Below are positions 7,965 through 16,328 of a stretch of 45,762 bases of DNA, one piece after another. Position numbers and translations under genes: made by a program. Source of the stretch: an uncultured bacterium (lineage in GTDB: Bacteria > Planctomycetota > UBA1135 > GCA-002686595); assembly GCA_937910685.1 (NCBI GenBank), contig CALEMP010000042.1, positions 1 to 45,762 on the forward strand, in the 5' to 3' direction. The notes below the pieces were generated by a model. It was not told the DNA's origin. It did no database searches and saw only the letters and a list, made by a program, of their open reading frames with translations. The stretch's first letter is position 1, and each line of letters begins with the position of its first letter.

Positions 7965-9002
7965 TCAGCCCAAAAGGCTCTTGGCGGCTGTTTCAAGCCG
8001 ATCGAGATCCGCGGCGCCCACATCTAGGTGCGTCACAAAACGCAACCTTCGCTCGCCCATGGGCATCACCAGGACCCCCTCCTGAGCCAAGGCTTCGGAA
8101 AGGGCCTTGGCGTCAAAATCCGGATGCTGAACTTGAACCATGACGATGTTGGTCTCCACCAGCTTGGGCTCAGTCTCGAGCCCCGGCAATGCACCGAGTC
8201 GTTCGGCCAGCTGACGGGCCAGGGTATGGTCCTCTGCCAAGCGGGCCACATTGTTCTCCAGGGCGTGCAGGGCCGCTGCAGCCAGATGGCCAGACTGACG
8301 CATCCAGCCCCCAAGGCGTTTACGCACCAAGCGAGCTCGTTCCAAAAATTCGCCGCTACCAGCAATGATCGACCCCACCGGTGCCCCTAGGCCCTTCGAA
8401 AAACAAAGGCTGACCGAATCCACATGGGAGGCATAGGTGCGCGCGCTGACCCCGCTGGCCACCGCCGCATTGGCCAGGCGTGCCCCGTCCAAGTGCAGGG
8501 GAATCTTGGCTTCCCGGGCGAATCCGGAAACCTCTTCAAATACCTGAAGAGGCAGCACCCGACCACCGGCGTAATTGTGGGTTTGCTCCAGGCAGATCAG
8601 ACTGGTGGGTGGACAATGAATAAAAGTCGGTCGCACGCACGAGCGCACCTGCTCCAGACTGAAATCCCCCGTCTCGCCCCCCACGGTCATGGACTGCAAA
8701 CCGTGGAGATAGCCCGCTGCTCCCGCCTCAAAAGTCGTCACGTGAGCAAAGCGCTGGACAATGATCTCATCCCCAGGTCGCGTCCACGCGCCAAGGGCCA
8801 CTTGATTGGCCATGGTGCCCGAGGGCACGAAGAGGGCTCCTTCCATGCCCAACCAATCTGCTGCGGCTTGTTCGAGACGCTGTACCGTGGGGTCCCCATC
8901 GAGCACATCATCCCCCACGGAAGCCTCGGCCATCAGCTGGCGCATCGTGGCACTTGCTCGGGTGACCGTGTCGCTGCGAAAATCAGAGGGAGACTGAGCC
9001 AT
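7965..9002 (-). CDS. ltaE: Low-specificity L-threonine aldolase
   Basis: PLP enzyme cleaving L-threonine or allo-threonine to glycine and acetaldehyde. The 345-residue length is standard. The N-terminus DFRSDTVTRAS matches the family hallmark, followed by GDDVLDGDPTV, FVPSGTMANQ, the HLDGAR segment (Asp172) that holds the cofactor ring, and the Schiff-base lysine Lys203 in CFSKGLGAPVGS. Its ATG overlaps the last base of the aminotransferase stop (TGATG), so translation is probably coupled and the two enzymes co-expressed. Together they suggest an amino-acid catabolic or glycine-supply unit, which is inference. Stereospecificity (L-threo, L-allo or both) cannot be told from sequence. Confidence 0.93.
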   Translation of the reverse strand: MAQSPSDFRSDTVTRASATMRQLMAEASVGDDVLDGDPTVQRLEQAAADWLGMEGALFVPSGTMANQVALGAWTRPGDEIIVQRFAHVTTFEAGAAGYLHGLQSMTVGGETGDFSLEQVRSCVRPTFIHCPPTSLICLEQTHNYAGGRVLPLQVFEEVSGFAREAKIPLHLDGARLANAAVASGVSARTYASHVDSVSLCFSKGLGAPVGSIIAGSGEFLERARLVRKRLGGWMRQSGHLAAAALHALENNVARLAEDHTLARQLAERLGALPGLETEPKLVETNIVMVQVQHPDFDAKALSEALAQEGVLVMPMGERRLRFVTHLDVGAADLDRLETAAKSLLG

Positions 9003-10174
9003 CAGGAGCGACCCTCCAGCCAGCGCTTAACGCGCCCGAGGCCTTCAATGATGTTCTCTTCGGAGTTTGCATAGCTGAAGCGCATGTAGCCCTCGCCAAA
9101 GGAACCGAAACTCGTGCCTGAGAGGCAAGCAACCCCGGCTTCATTCAGCAGGGCGTGCTCCAATTCGCGGGTATCGATGCCCAATTCGCTGACGTTCGGG
9201 AAGGCATAGAATGCGCCCTTGGGCATGACGCAGGAGATTCCAGGAATGTCATTCAAACCGGCATGGATCACCTTTCTGCGGCGATCAAAGGCCTCGCACA
9301 TGGCGTCCACAGGTTCCTGGGTACCCTCCATAGCAGCAATGGCCGCCACCTGGGTAACCGCATTGGCACAGGAAGCAATATTGATCTGCAAGCGTTCCGC
9401 GTGGGGAAAAAGGTGCTTGGGCCAAATGCCATAGCCCAGCCGCCAGCCGGTCATGGCCCAGGTCTTACTCCAGCCATCCAGAATGATCGAGCGTTCGACC
9501 ATAGACGGGTACTGAAGAATGCTCACATGCTCTTCGTTGTCGTACAGAAGCCGTGAGTAGATCTCGTCGCACAGGATGGTCACATGGGGATGCTCTTCGA
9601 GGCCCCGGACCAGTGCATCAAATTCCCGCCGGGGAACCACGCCGCCGGTGGGGTTGGCGGGAGTGTTGATAATCAACAAGCGCGTGTTCGGATTGATCTT
9701 GGACAGCACATCGTCAGCGCTGAAACTGAACCCGTTCTCTTCGCGCAATTCGATGGGGACAGCCTTGGCCCCTGAATAGTTGATCACCGACTCGTAGATC
9801 GGAAAGCCCGGGTTGGGATAAAGGATCTCTGCCCCCGGCTCGCCGAACATCATGATCGCGTAGTACATGGTGGGCTTGCCACCGGGTGCGATCAGCACAT
9901 TGGCCGGATCCACTTCCACGCCCCGATGGCGCAAAAAGTCCGCACAAACCGCCTCACGCAACTGGGGCAAACCAGCTGCGGGGGTGTACTTGTGAAAGCC
10001 ATCTCTGAGGGCCTTTTCCCCGGCCTCTACAATGTGGGCTGGGGTGTCAAAATCCGGGGCACCGATGTGCAGGTGAATGATGCTCTTGCCCTGGGCTTCG
10101 AGGGCCTTGGCCTTGGCAAACACTTCAAAGGCGGTTTCGGTTCCCAAGAGGGAGCAACGCTGGGCAAGGGTCAT
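9002..10174 (-). CDS. Class I/II PLP-dependent aminotransferase (aspartate aminotransferase-like)
   Basis: Cytoplasmic transaminase of fold type I. ATG at 10174 gives 390 residues, typical for the AspB/AspC-like subgroup; the frame continues open to 10276 but that stretch is compositionally unlike the family. Motifs seen are HIGAPDFDTP near the N-terminus, APGGKPTMYYA, the cofactor loop NTPANPTGG, DEIYSRLLY, and the lysine loop GWSKTWAMTGWRLGYG. The arginine binding the substrate carboxylate is likely in MRFSYANSEE near the C-terminus. The stop overlaps the threonine aldolase start by one base. The amino-acid donor is uncertain: aspartate, alanine or aromatic specificity cannot be separated by eye. 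No strong Shine-Dalgarno precedes the chosen start. Confidence 0.9.
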   Translation of the reverse strand: MTLAQRCSLLGTETAFEVFAKAKALEAQGKSIIHLHIGAPDFDTPAHIVEAGEKALRDGFHKYTPAAGLPQLREAVCADFLRHRGVEVDPANVLIAPGGKPTMYYAIMMFGEPGAEILYPNPGFPIYESVINYSGAKAVPIELREENGFSFSADDVLSKINPNTRLLIINTPANPTGGVVPRREFDALVRGLEEHPHVTILCDEIYSRLLYDNEEHVSILQYPSMVERSIILDGWSKTWAMTGWRLGYGIWPKHLFPHAERLQINIASCANAVTQVAAIAAMEGTQEPVDAMCEAFDRRRKVIHAGLNDIPGISCVMPKGAFYAFPNVSELGIDTRELEHALLNEAGVACLSGTSFGSFGEGYMRFSYANSEENIIEGLGRVKRWLEGRS

Positions 10175-10398
10175 GCGGGTAGATGGGGTCTTTCGGGTCT
10201 CGGGTTGGCTTCGGGGCCAGGATTGTCCACCTGACGCTGCTCCGGTCAAGCCCCCGAGCCCGCCCGCGGTCCTCAAATCTCACCCTGACCCCTCCAGACC
10301 CGGGTTTGGAACCGAGAATTCCACCTCCTATGGGTTAGGCTGGCAAAAAGTGGGCCCGGTCTGTGCCCCTGAGCCCCAGCCTCACTAGTTGAGTCCCC
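10175..10398 (+). promoter_or_regulatory. Divergent intergenic region with weak sigma-70-like promoter candidate for the iron/cytochrome operon
   Basis: This gap of 224 bases separates the leftward aminotransferase from the rightward five-gene operon and must hold promoters for both. On the plus strand TTGGAA (10306-10311) and TATGGG (10329-10334) lie 17 bases apart, which fits a -35/-10 pair loosely. I found no convincing Fur-box-like inverted repeat. The promoter call is weak. Confidence 0.25.
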
Positions 10399-11481
10399 AT
10401 GACCCGCCCACACCAAGCAATCCCCCCCCAGTACCCCCGGCCCAAATCCCGGATGCTGAGCCTCATCCTTCTCCTGCCCCTGCTCGGCCTGGAGGCCTGC
10501 GGCCCCAAGCCCGACCTCGTGGTCTATTGCGCCCTCGACCAGGTCTTCAGTGAAGAGTTGATTCGGGACTTTGAGACCGAGAGCGGCCTGGTGGTGGAAG
10601 CCCTCTTCGATCTGGAGCACCAGAAAACCGTGGGTCTCGTGGGCCAGCTGATCGCCGAGAACGCCCACCCGCGCTGCGATGTTTTCTGGAACAACGAGAT
10701 CGTGCAGACCGTGCGCCTGGCCCGGCTAGAAATGCTCGCGCCCTATGACTCCCCCGCGGCTCAGGACATCCCAGCCACTTTCCGAGACAAGAACAACCTC
10801 TGGACTGGGTTTGCTGCCCGGGCCCGAATCCTGATCGTCAACACCGAGTTAGCAAACCCCTCGGACCTGCAAGACATGCAGGATATTTTTGATCCGGTCT
10901 GGAACGGTAAGGTCGGGGTGGCACGGCCCTTGACTGGCACGACCCTTACCCATGCGGCGGCCATGTACACGACTCTCGGCCAGGAACGCAGCGACGCTTT
11001 TTGGAAACGGATTGCCGCGCACCAACACGAGAGTCCCCCCCCAGTGCACGTGGTGCGTTCCAACGGCCAGTCCATGACCCTGGTGCGCGATGGCGAGTTA
11101 GCGGCGGCCTACACCGACACCGACGATTTCAATGTGGCGCGCCTTTCCGGGGCTCCCGTGGTGGCGGTTTATCCCAATCAAAAACCCGGGCCCAACGGGG
11201 AAGAACCTCTTGGCACCCTGCTGATTCCCAACACCATCGCGATCCTCAAGGGTGCGCCCCACCCGGACGCGGCCCGGCAGTTCGTGGATTGGGTGCTCTC
11301 CACCAAGACCGAAGAGCGCTTGGCCCACGCACGCTCCGCTCAAATCCCGGTGCGCCCCGGAGTTCCCCGCCCGGATCATGTTCGAAGTGACTTCAAGGTC
11401 ATGCAAGTGGATTACAACCAAGTGGGCGCAGAGCTAGCCGAGCACACCCAACACCTCAAGGCCATTTACCTCGACCGTTGA
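10399..11481 (+). CDS. ABC transporter substrate-binding lipoprotein, ferric-iron (FbpA/AfuA) type
   Basis: Extracytoplasmic binding protein for the downstream permease and ATPase. The 360 residues begin with a basic n-region, a hydrophobic stretch (LSLILLLPLLG) and a lipobox ending at Cys34 (LEAC), so it should be lipid-anchored; ATG at 10453 is an alternative start. The mature part matches the family-1 solute-binding fold of Fe3+ carriers: LVVYCALDQVFSEELI at the start, FEAESGLVV-like second strand, FWNNE, GKVGVARPLTGTT, and the C-terminal LLIPNTIAILKGAPHPDAARQ in part. Known ferric-binding members use a pair of adjacent tyrosines; here that region reads AAAYTDTDDF with one tyrosine (Tyr238), so iron as the substrate is uncertain. 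The stop overlaps the permease TTG start. Confidence 0.85.
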   Translation: MTRPHQAIPPQYPRPKSRMLSLILLLPLLGLEACGPKPDLVVYCALDQVFSEELIRDFETESGLVVEALFDLEHQKTVGLVGQLIAENAHPRCDVFWNNEIVQTVRLARLEMLAPYDSPAAQDIPATFRDKNNLWTGFAARARILIVNTELANPSDLQDMQDIFDPVWNGKVGVARPLTGTTLTHAAAMYTTLGQERSDAFWKRIAAHQHESPPPVHVVRSNGQSMTLVRDGELAAAYTDTDDFNVARLSGAPVVAVYPNQKPGPNGEEPLGTLLIPNTIAILKGAPHPDAARQFVDWVLSTKTEERLAHARSAQIPVRPGVPRPDHVRSDFKVMQVDYNQVGAELAEHTQHLKAIYLDR

Positions 11482-13031
11482 AGACTCCTCGTTTCGATCC
11501 CCTCTTTGCCCTCGCGATCGCAGCCCTGGCTCTCTTGGGCTTGGCGCCCCTTGGGATCATGGGTTGGCGGCTGGTAGCAGCCCCCGAGTCCCTTCAGGTC
11601 CTGGAAGACCCGCGGGTCATGAGTCTCTTGGGCCGCACCCTGGCACTTGGCCTTTCCGTGGCGGCGATCGCTGGTTTAGTGGGCGCACCCTTTGGGTTCT
11701 TGGTGGCACGCACCAACCTGCCCCTGGGAAAACTACTGGGAGCCCTCGGTCTCTTGCCCTTCCTGATCCCGCCCCTTTTCCTGGCCACCACTTGGACCCA
11801 GGTTTGGGATCTACGCGGCGCCACCATGACCGCGCTCCTGATCGGTCTCTCGAACACTCCCATCGTGGCGCTCTTCACAGCCAAGGCAGCGGGGCGCATC
11901 GATGCACGCCGGGAAGAAGCAGCCCTTTTGGCCGGCGGACGCCCCGCGGTCTTTGCCATGACGTGGCCCCTGATCGCCCCGGCGGTGATGGCCGGTTGTG
12001 CTTTTGCCTTCTTGTTTGCGATCCATGACTTTGCCCTGCCGGATTACGTGTCCAGCGTGGGTCCCAAGTTCAACGTGTTCGCGGACGAGGTCTTTGCCGT
12101 GTGGGTCGTGGACCAAAATGCGCCCGAGGCGGTGGCCACAGGGATTCCCTTGGTGCTGCTCACCCTGGCTGCTCTGTTGCCTGCCCTGCTGCTCATGCGG
12201 CGGGGCTCCATGGCCACCATCGAGGGCAACTTTGAAGCCCCCAAGCCCATGGACTTGGGCGCCGCCCGCTGGCCTGCGTTTCTGTTTTGCGGAGCCTTTG
12301 TGGTGGCCGGAGCCGGCGTACCCCTCGGGCGCCTCTTCTGGGAAGCGGGGGGCGGACCCCGGGGCTGGAGCCTACCAGCATTGAAGGAAGCCTTTGCCCT
12401 CGCGATCGAGTTGGGCCGCTCCGACATCTTCCACTCGATCCTCTTCGCGGTAGCCGCCGCCAGCCTGGCTTTACCCCTGGCCCTTGCGCTGGGACACCGG
12501 GCCGAGCGCGGCGGTTTCATTGCTCGCTTCGGCCTACCGTTAACTGTGCTGCTACCCCTGGCCGTACCTGCGATTCTCTATGGCATCGGCACGATTCTGT
12601 TGTGGAACCGGTTCGAATGGATCTATGGGAGCGGCGCGCTGGTGGTGATGATGATCATCGGGCGTTTCCTGTGCTTCCCCACACTGGTTTGCCAGTCCGG
12701 AGTGGCCGCCCTCGACCCGCAACTAGAGGAGGCCGCCCAACTGGCGGGAGCTTCCCCCCTGCGGCGTCTCCTGCAGATTGTGGCACCTCCCCTTTGGCCC
12801 TCCCTGGCGGGCTCCTGGACCCTGATCTTCATCCTCGCCGTGCGCGAGCTCGATGCGGCAGTGATCGTTCCCGCAGCCAAGCAAACCGCCATGTACCGTG
12901 TTTTTAACGCGGTGCACTTTGGTCATTCGAACTATGTGGCCGCCCTTTCCTTACTCGTGATCTTTGTCGTGATTTTACCCGGCCTCTTGTGGGCCCTCTT
13001 TTCCAACCGCCGCATGGAGATCTTGCCGTGA
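11478..13031 (+). CDS. ABC transporter permease, fused two-domain ferric-iron (FbpB) type
   Basis: Inner-membrane channel of the uptake system. The 517 residues contain two homologous membrane halves of about six helices each, as in FbpB/SfuB permeases. Each half has the cytoplasmic EAA loop that docks on the ATPase: EEAALLAGGRPAVF (146-159) and EEAAQLAGASPLRR (417-430). The linker between the halves, around residues 240-265, is hydrophilic. Translation most likely begins at TTG 11478, which overlaps the binding-protein stop as TTGA; there is no better start nearby. The 3' end overlaps the ATPase start by four bases. Family assignment is firm; the transported substrate follows the binding protein and is therefore uncertain. 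Confidence 0.9.
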   Translation: MKTPRFDPLFALAIAALALLGLAPLGIMGWRLVAAPESLQVLEDPRVMSLLGRTLALGLSVAAIAGLVGAPFGFLVARTNLPLGKLLGALGLLPFLIPPLFLATTWTQVWDLRGATMTALLIGLSNTPIVALFTAKAAGRIDARREEAALLAGGRPAVFAMTWPLIAPAVMAGCAFAFLFAIHDFALPDYVSSVGPKFNVFADEVFAVWVVDQNAPEAVATGIPLVLLTLAALLPALLLMRRGSMATIEGNFEAPKPMDLGAARWPAFLFCGAFVVAGAGVPLGRLFWEAGGGPRGWSLPALKEAFALAIELGRSDIFHSILFAVAAASLALPLALALGHRAERGGFIARFGLPLTVLLPLAVPAILYGIGTILLWNRFEWIYGSGALVVMMIIGRFLCFPTLVCQSGVAALDPQLEEAAQLAGASPLRRLLQIVAPPLWPSLAGSWTLIFILAVRELDAAVIVPAAKQTAMYRVFNAVHFGHSNYVAALSLLVIFVVILPGLLWALFSNRRMEILP

Positions 13032-13813
13032 GCGAAGACCAACTCAATCCTATGGCCCAAGAAGAGATCTTGGTTCCTAACGACTCTTTGGCCCTGCGCC
13101 TTTCCGGTGTCACTGTCAACGTGGGCGGCGAACCCCTCTTGGGTCCCTTGGACCTGTCCCTTAATGTGGGCGCCCACCTGCTCCTGGTGGGCCCCTCCGG
13201 CTCGGGCAAGACAAGCTTGCTGCGCGCCATTGCGGGTCTCGGCGAAGTCACCGGTGGCCTGATCGATGTCTTGGGACAGAAAGTTCACTCGGGACCCAAC
13301 AGCCTGGTGGAACCCCAGCATCGGGGCGTTGGACTGCTCTTCCAGGGGGGTGCCCTTTGGCCCCACATGACCGTGCGCCAAACCATCGACTTCGTGCTCA
13401 CCGCTTCCAAGGTGCCGCGCAAAGAACGCAAGCCCCGCCGGGAGAAACTGCTGGAGTTAGTGGAGCTCAAGGGCATGGACAAGCGTTCCGTGCCGACGCT
13501 CTCCGGCGGAGAGGCCCAGCGCCTGGCCCTGGCCCGCGCCTTGGCCACCGAACCCGGCTTGCTGCTCCTTGATGAGCCCCTCGGGCCCCTGGACCAGGAA
13601 CTGCGTCAGGGACTTTTGAAGTCCCTGGATCGCCTGCGGCGGGAATTGCACCTGACCATCGTGCATGTAACCCACGACGAATCGGAAGCACGTTCCCTGG
13701 CCACCGCGGTTGCACGCTTGGACAAGGGGCAACTTGAAGTCACCGCCCTTGAGCCCCAGCGAGGTGATCATGGAGCAGTCGGGGAAGAAGTCACTGGAGA
13801 AATCAAGGCATGA
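13028..13813 (+). CDS. ABC transporter ATP-binding protein of the iron-type uptake system
   Basis: Cytoplasmic ATPase, 261 residues from GTG 13028, which forms a GTGA overlap with the permease stop; a longer frame from 12989 would run back into the permease and is unlikely. Motifs are Walker A GPSGSGKT (55-62), Q-loop glutamine Gln106, signature LSGGE (158-162), Walker B LLLLDEP and switch His216 in VTHDE. It lacks the extra roughly 100-residue regulatory OB-fold tail found in FbpC/PotA/MalK-type ATPases, so it is a short version. The last codons overlap the cytochrome ATG by four bases (ATGA). It should pair with the fused permease immediately upstream. Confidence 0.92.
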   Translation: MSEDQLNPMAQEEILVPNDSLALRLSGVTVNVGGEPLLGPLDLSLNVGAHLLLVGPSGSGKTSLLRAIAGLGEVTGGLIDVLGQKVHSGPNSLVEPQHRGVGLLFQGGALWPHMTVRQTIDFVLTASKVPRKERKPRREKLLELVELKGMDKRSVPTLSGGEAQRLALARALATEPGLLLLDEPLGPLDQELRQGLLKSLDRLRRELHLTIVHVTHDESEARSLATAVARLDKGQLEVTALEPQRGDHGAVGEEVTGEIKA

Positions 13814-14841
13814 AGAAACTCGCCGGCCTAGCTGTTTTAGCCACCGCAATCTGGTTCATGGTCGAACTCGTGCCGCCAGAATGGAACCCTGATGCGGTCT
13901 CCGCCGCCCCCGCCCAATGGACCAGTTCCAATCAGTGCAAGGCGTGCCACGAGGAGGCTTTCAGCGAGTGGGAGGACTCTTGGCACGCCAAGTCCTGGAT
14001 CGACGAGGACGTAAGACTCCAAAGCGACAACTTCGAGAACAAGGTCTGCATCGATTGCCACGCCCCCCGAGGGGTCTTCGAAACCGGAGTGGGCAATCGC
14101 GTTCTGCCCCGTTCTTCCCGGCGCTCAGAAGGAGTGGATTGCCTAGCTTGTCACCTCTTGCCCGACGGAGGAGTCGCGGGCACCATCGACATGCCCTCGG
14201 CCCCCTGCAAGCCCAAAGCCACCATCGAATTGAGTCGCGTGGCTTTTTGTGCTGGTTGTCATGACCAGCACAAGACCGTGACCCAGTGGCGGGAAACCCC
14301 CATGGCGGACACGGGACCAGACTGCCTCGACTGCCACATGCCTTTCCGCGACGGGGATCCCAATCGCGGCAGACACCACGGAATGGCCGGCGGCCATGAC
14401 ATAACCCTGGTGCAGTCGGCGGTCACCTTGGAAGCGATTCGCGCTGAGGGTCAGATCGAGGTGACCGTAGAAAACATCATGGGCGCCCACTCATTCCCCA
14501 CGGACGAGCGCTCCCGGGCGGCAGACATTTTCTGGAGGCCCCTGCCCACGGATCCCGAACAGCGGGATGGCTGGACCCACCTGCACCGCATCCGTGACCC
14601 TTACCGCACGGAGGTAGACATCATGAGCACCCTCTTGCACGCGCTTGCTAGCCAAGACAAAACCGGCGACTCTCCCCGGCGCACGATTGCTTTTACTCCC
14701 CCCTCGGGCCCCATTGAGGTCGCGCTCTTTTACAAGCTCGCTCCCTACTACCGAGGTTCTGACGGCTCGGTTTGGAAAACCGAAGATGTGACTGACCCCC
14801 TGATGGATTCCAGACTCGTGCACCGGGTTGAAGTTCCGTGA
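13810..14841 (+). CDS. Five-haem c-type cytochrome, exported
   Basis: The 343 residues begin with KK and a hydrophobic stretch to about residue 22, a signal peptide or anchor. Five CXXCH haem-attachment sites follow: CKACH (43-47), CIDCH (80-84), CLACH (111-115), CAGCH (147-151) and CLDCH (172-176). Additional histidines (His59, HHGMAGGH at 189-196, and GAHSFPTDERSR at 225-236) are positioned like the distal ligands in cytochrome c554-type and related multihaem proteins, in which a 'GHxxPT' segment is common. The C-terminal third is a beta-rich haem-free domain. Periplasmic electron transfer is expected; partners are not visible, and no cytochrome maturation genes are in the window. Its 4-base overlaps with the ATPase and the HEAT lipoprotein argue for a job linked to the transporter, such as metal-ion reduction, which is inference. 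Confidence 0.9.
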   Translation: MKKLAGLAVLATAIWFMVELVPPEWNPDAVSAAPAQWTSSNQCKACHEEAFSEWEDSWHAKSWIDEDVRLQSDNFENKVCIDCHAPRGVFETGVGNRVLPRSSRRSEGVDCLACHLLPDGGVAGTIDMPSAPCKPKATIELSRVAFCAGCHDQHKTVTQWRETPMADTGPDCLDCHMPFRDGDPNRGRHHGMAGGHDITLVQSAVTLEAIRAEGQIEVTVENIMGAHSFPTDERSRAADIFWRPLPTDPEQRDGWTHLHRIRDPYRTEVDIMSTLLHALASQDKTGDSPRRTIAFTPPSGPIEVALFYKLAPYYRGSDGSVWKTEDVTDPLMDSRLVHRVEVP

Positions 14842-16328
14842 GCCAGTGGCTGCACTGGGGAAGCGTAGGCTGCCTTACGCTCCTTGCCGCTTGCGGCACC
14901 GAGGGGCCACCCGAGGTCCAAGCTCCTCCAACCCTCGCGCCCATCGTTCAGCAGAGGTTGGCGGATCTGGCGGCCGCTCCCACCGCAGCCCCTGCCCCTA
15001 CGCCCGAAACTTTGGAGCTCACCGAAGGACTCTTGCAAACCCGGGTGCACGGGGGACAGTTCAAGGACATGGCCTTCGATGATCTCTCGGCCATGGGCAA
15101 GGACGCGATTCTGCCCCTGGCCCAGTGGGCCCGAGATACAAGCGTGGACGTTGCACTACGCCAGGCGGCGGTTGAGTTGCTGGGGGTGCTGGCCCAAGAA
15201 CCCGACGGCGCAGGGGCCAGCGAACGCTTGCTGGGCCTCGCCACAGACGCCAGAGAGTCATGGCTCCGGGCCCACGCGGCTTGGCGCCTGGGCGGCTCCC
15301 ACTCGGATCACGTGGTCCCACGCCTGGTGCTGCGCCTCAAGTACGAAGGAGACCCCGAGGCTTTCTTGTGGGTTGCGTCTAGCTTGGCACGAAATGGCTG
15401 CTTGGCCGGACTGAGCGGGCTCATCGATTTAGCCAGCCGCGGGGACGAACGGGGTGCACGGGCCCAGGGAGAGATCGCCTGGATCGAGAAAGAACTCGGA
15501 GACACCTCCGCAAAACTCCTTCGACGCTGGAACACATCTGAGGCAAGCGCCCTGCCCCTTGCCCCGCCTTCTGACGCCCAGCTCTTCGAGGTCTGGTCCC
15601 TGGTCAAGGACCTTTCCGGTGACACCTTTGCCCTGCGCCCAGTGGACGACGCGCGCTACATCCTGAGTCAGCTCGCTCCCTGGTGCGCCAGGGAAGTAGC
15701 CCTGGCCCTTTTGGACCAGGATGCCTATGTGCGCCTGCACGTGGCCCAAGTGCTCGAGCGCATGGGCGGGCGCGCGCGGGAAACTGAAGGGGACCTGATC
15801 CGAGTTCTCGCCGAACCGGGGGTGGCCCCGGCAGCGGCAGAGGCCCTTGGTTCCGTGGGCAGCCCAGCCTGTCTCGAGCCCCTGCTAGCGGCTACCCAAG
15901 AGTCCCAGCCCCACGAACTACGGGTGGCCGCCGTACGCGGCCTTGGGGACCTGGGTCTCACCGAAGCCCTGGCCCCCATTCAATCCATGTTCACCGAACT
16001 CGGCGCCCCGGGACCCACGCCACTCCACGATCTACGCATGGCCTGCGCCAAGGCCCTCGTTCAACTGAACGCCGGGGACGACGCCATCGCCTGGCTCCTA
16101 GGGCGCCTTCAGCAGGGGTCAAGTAGCAGCGATGCGGAACCCCTCGTGGAACAGTGGCTGATGGGCGGCGCAAGGGACAGCCGCCTAGGATTCCCTGCCG
16201 CCCTCAAGGAGTGGCAAGCCTTCGCTGACCCTCCGGGTTCCATTCCCGGTGCGGATCGAGCTCGTCGCCGGAGAGACAGTCGCGCGGAAAAACTGCTCGG
16301 GCGAATTGACGCCTTGCTGGGAACCTAA
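14838..16328 (+). CDS. HEAT-repeat lipoprotein, function unknown
   Basis: Starts at GTG 14838, overlapping the cytochrome stop as GTGA. The 496 residues carry a lipoprotein signal ending in LLAAC (Cys19), then a Pro/Ala/Thr-rich linker (about 20-55), then alpha-helical repeats of HEAT type. Typical units are VALRQAAVELLGVLAQ, WLRAHAAWRLGG, YVRLHVAQVLERMGG, AAAEALGSVG and LRVAAVRGLGDLG. HEAT arrays usually bind other proteins, so this may assemble or tether the cytochrome or the uptake complex at the membrane surface; that is inference. The TAA stop overlaps the stop of the convergent prenyltransferase gene. It closes the five-gene operon. Confidence 0.85.
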   Translation: MSQWLHWGSVGCLTLLAACGTEGPPEVQAPPTLAPIVQQRLADLAAAPTAAPAPTPETLELTEGLLQTRVHGGQFKDMAFDDLSAMGKDAILPLAQWARDTSVDVALRQAAVELLGVLAQEPDGAGASERLLGLATDARESWLRAHAAWRLGGSHSDHVVPRLVLRLKYEGDPEAFLWVASSLARNGCLAGLSGLIDLASRGDERGARAQGEIAWIEKELGDTSAKLLRRWNTSEASALPLAPPSDAQLFEVWSLVKDLSGDTFALRPVDDARYILSQLAPWCAREVALALLDQDAYVRLHVAQVLERMGGRARETEGDLIRVLAEPGVAPAAAEALGSVGSPACLEPLLAATQESQPHELRVAAVRGLGDLGLTEALAPIQSMFTELGAPGPTPLHDLRMACAKALVQLNAGDDAIAWLLGRLQQGSSSSDAEPLVEQWLMGGARDSRLGFPAALKEWQAFADPPGSIPGADRARRRRDSRAEKLLGRIDALLGT

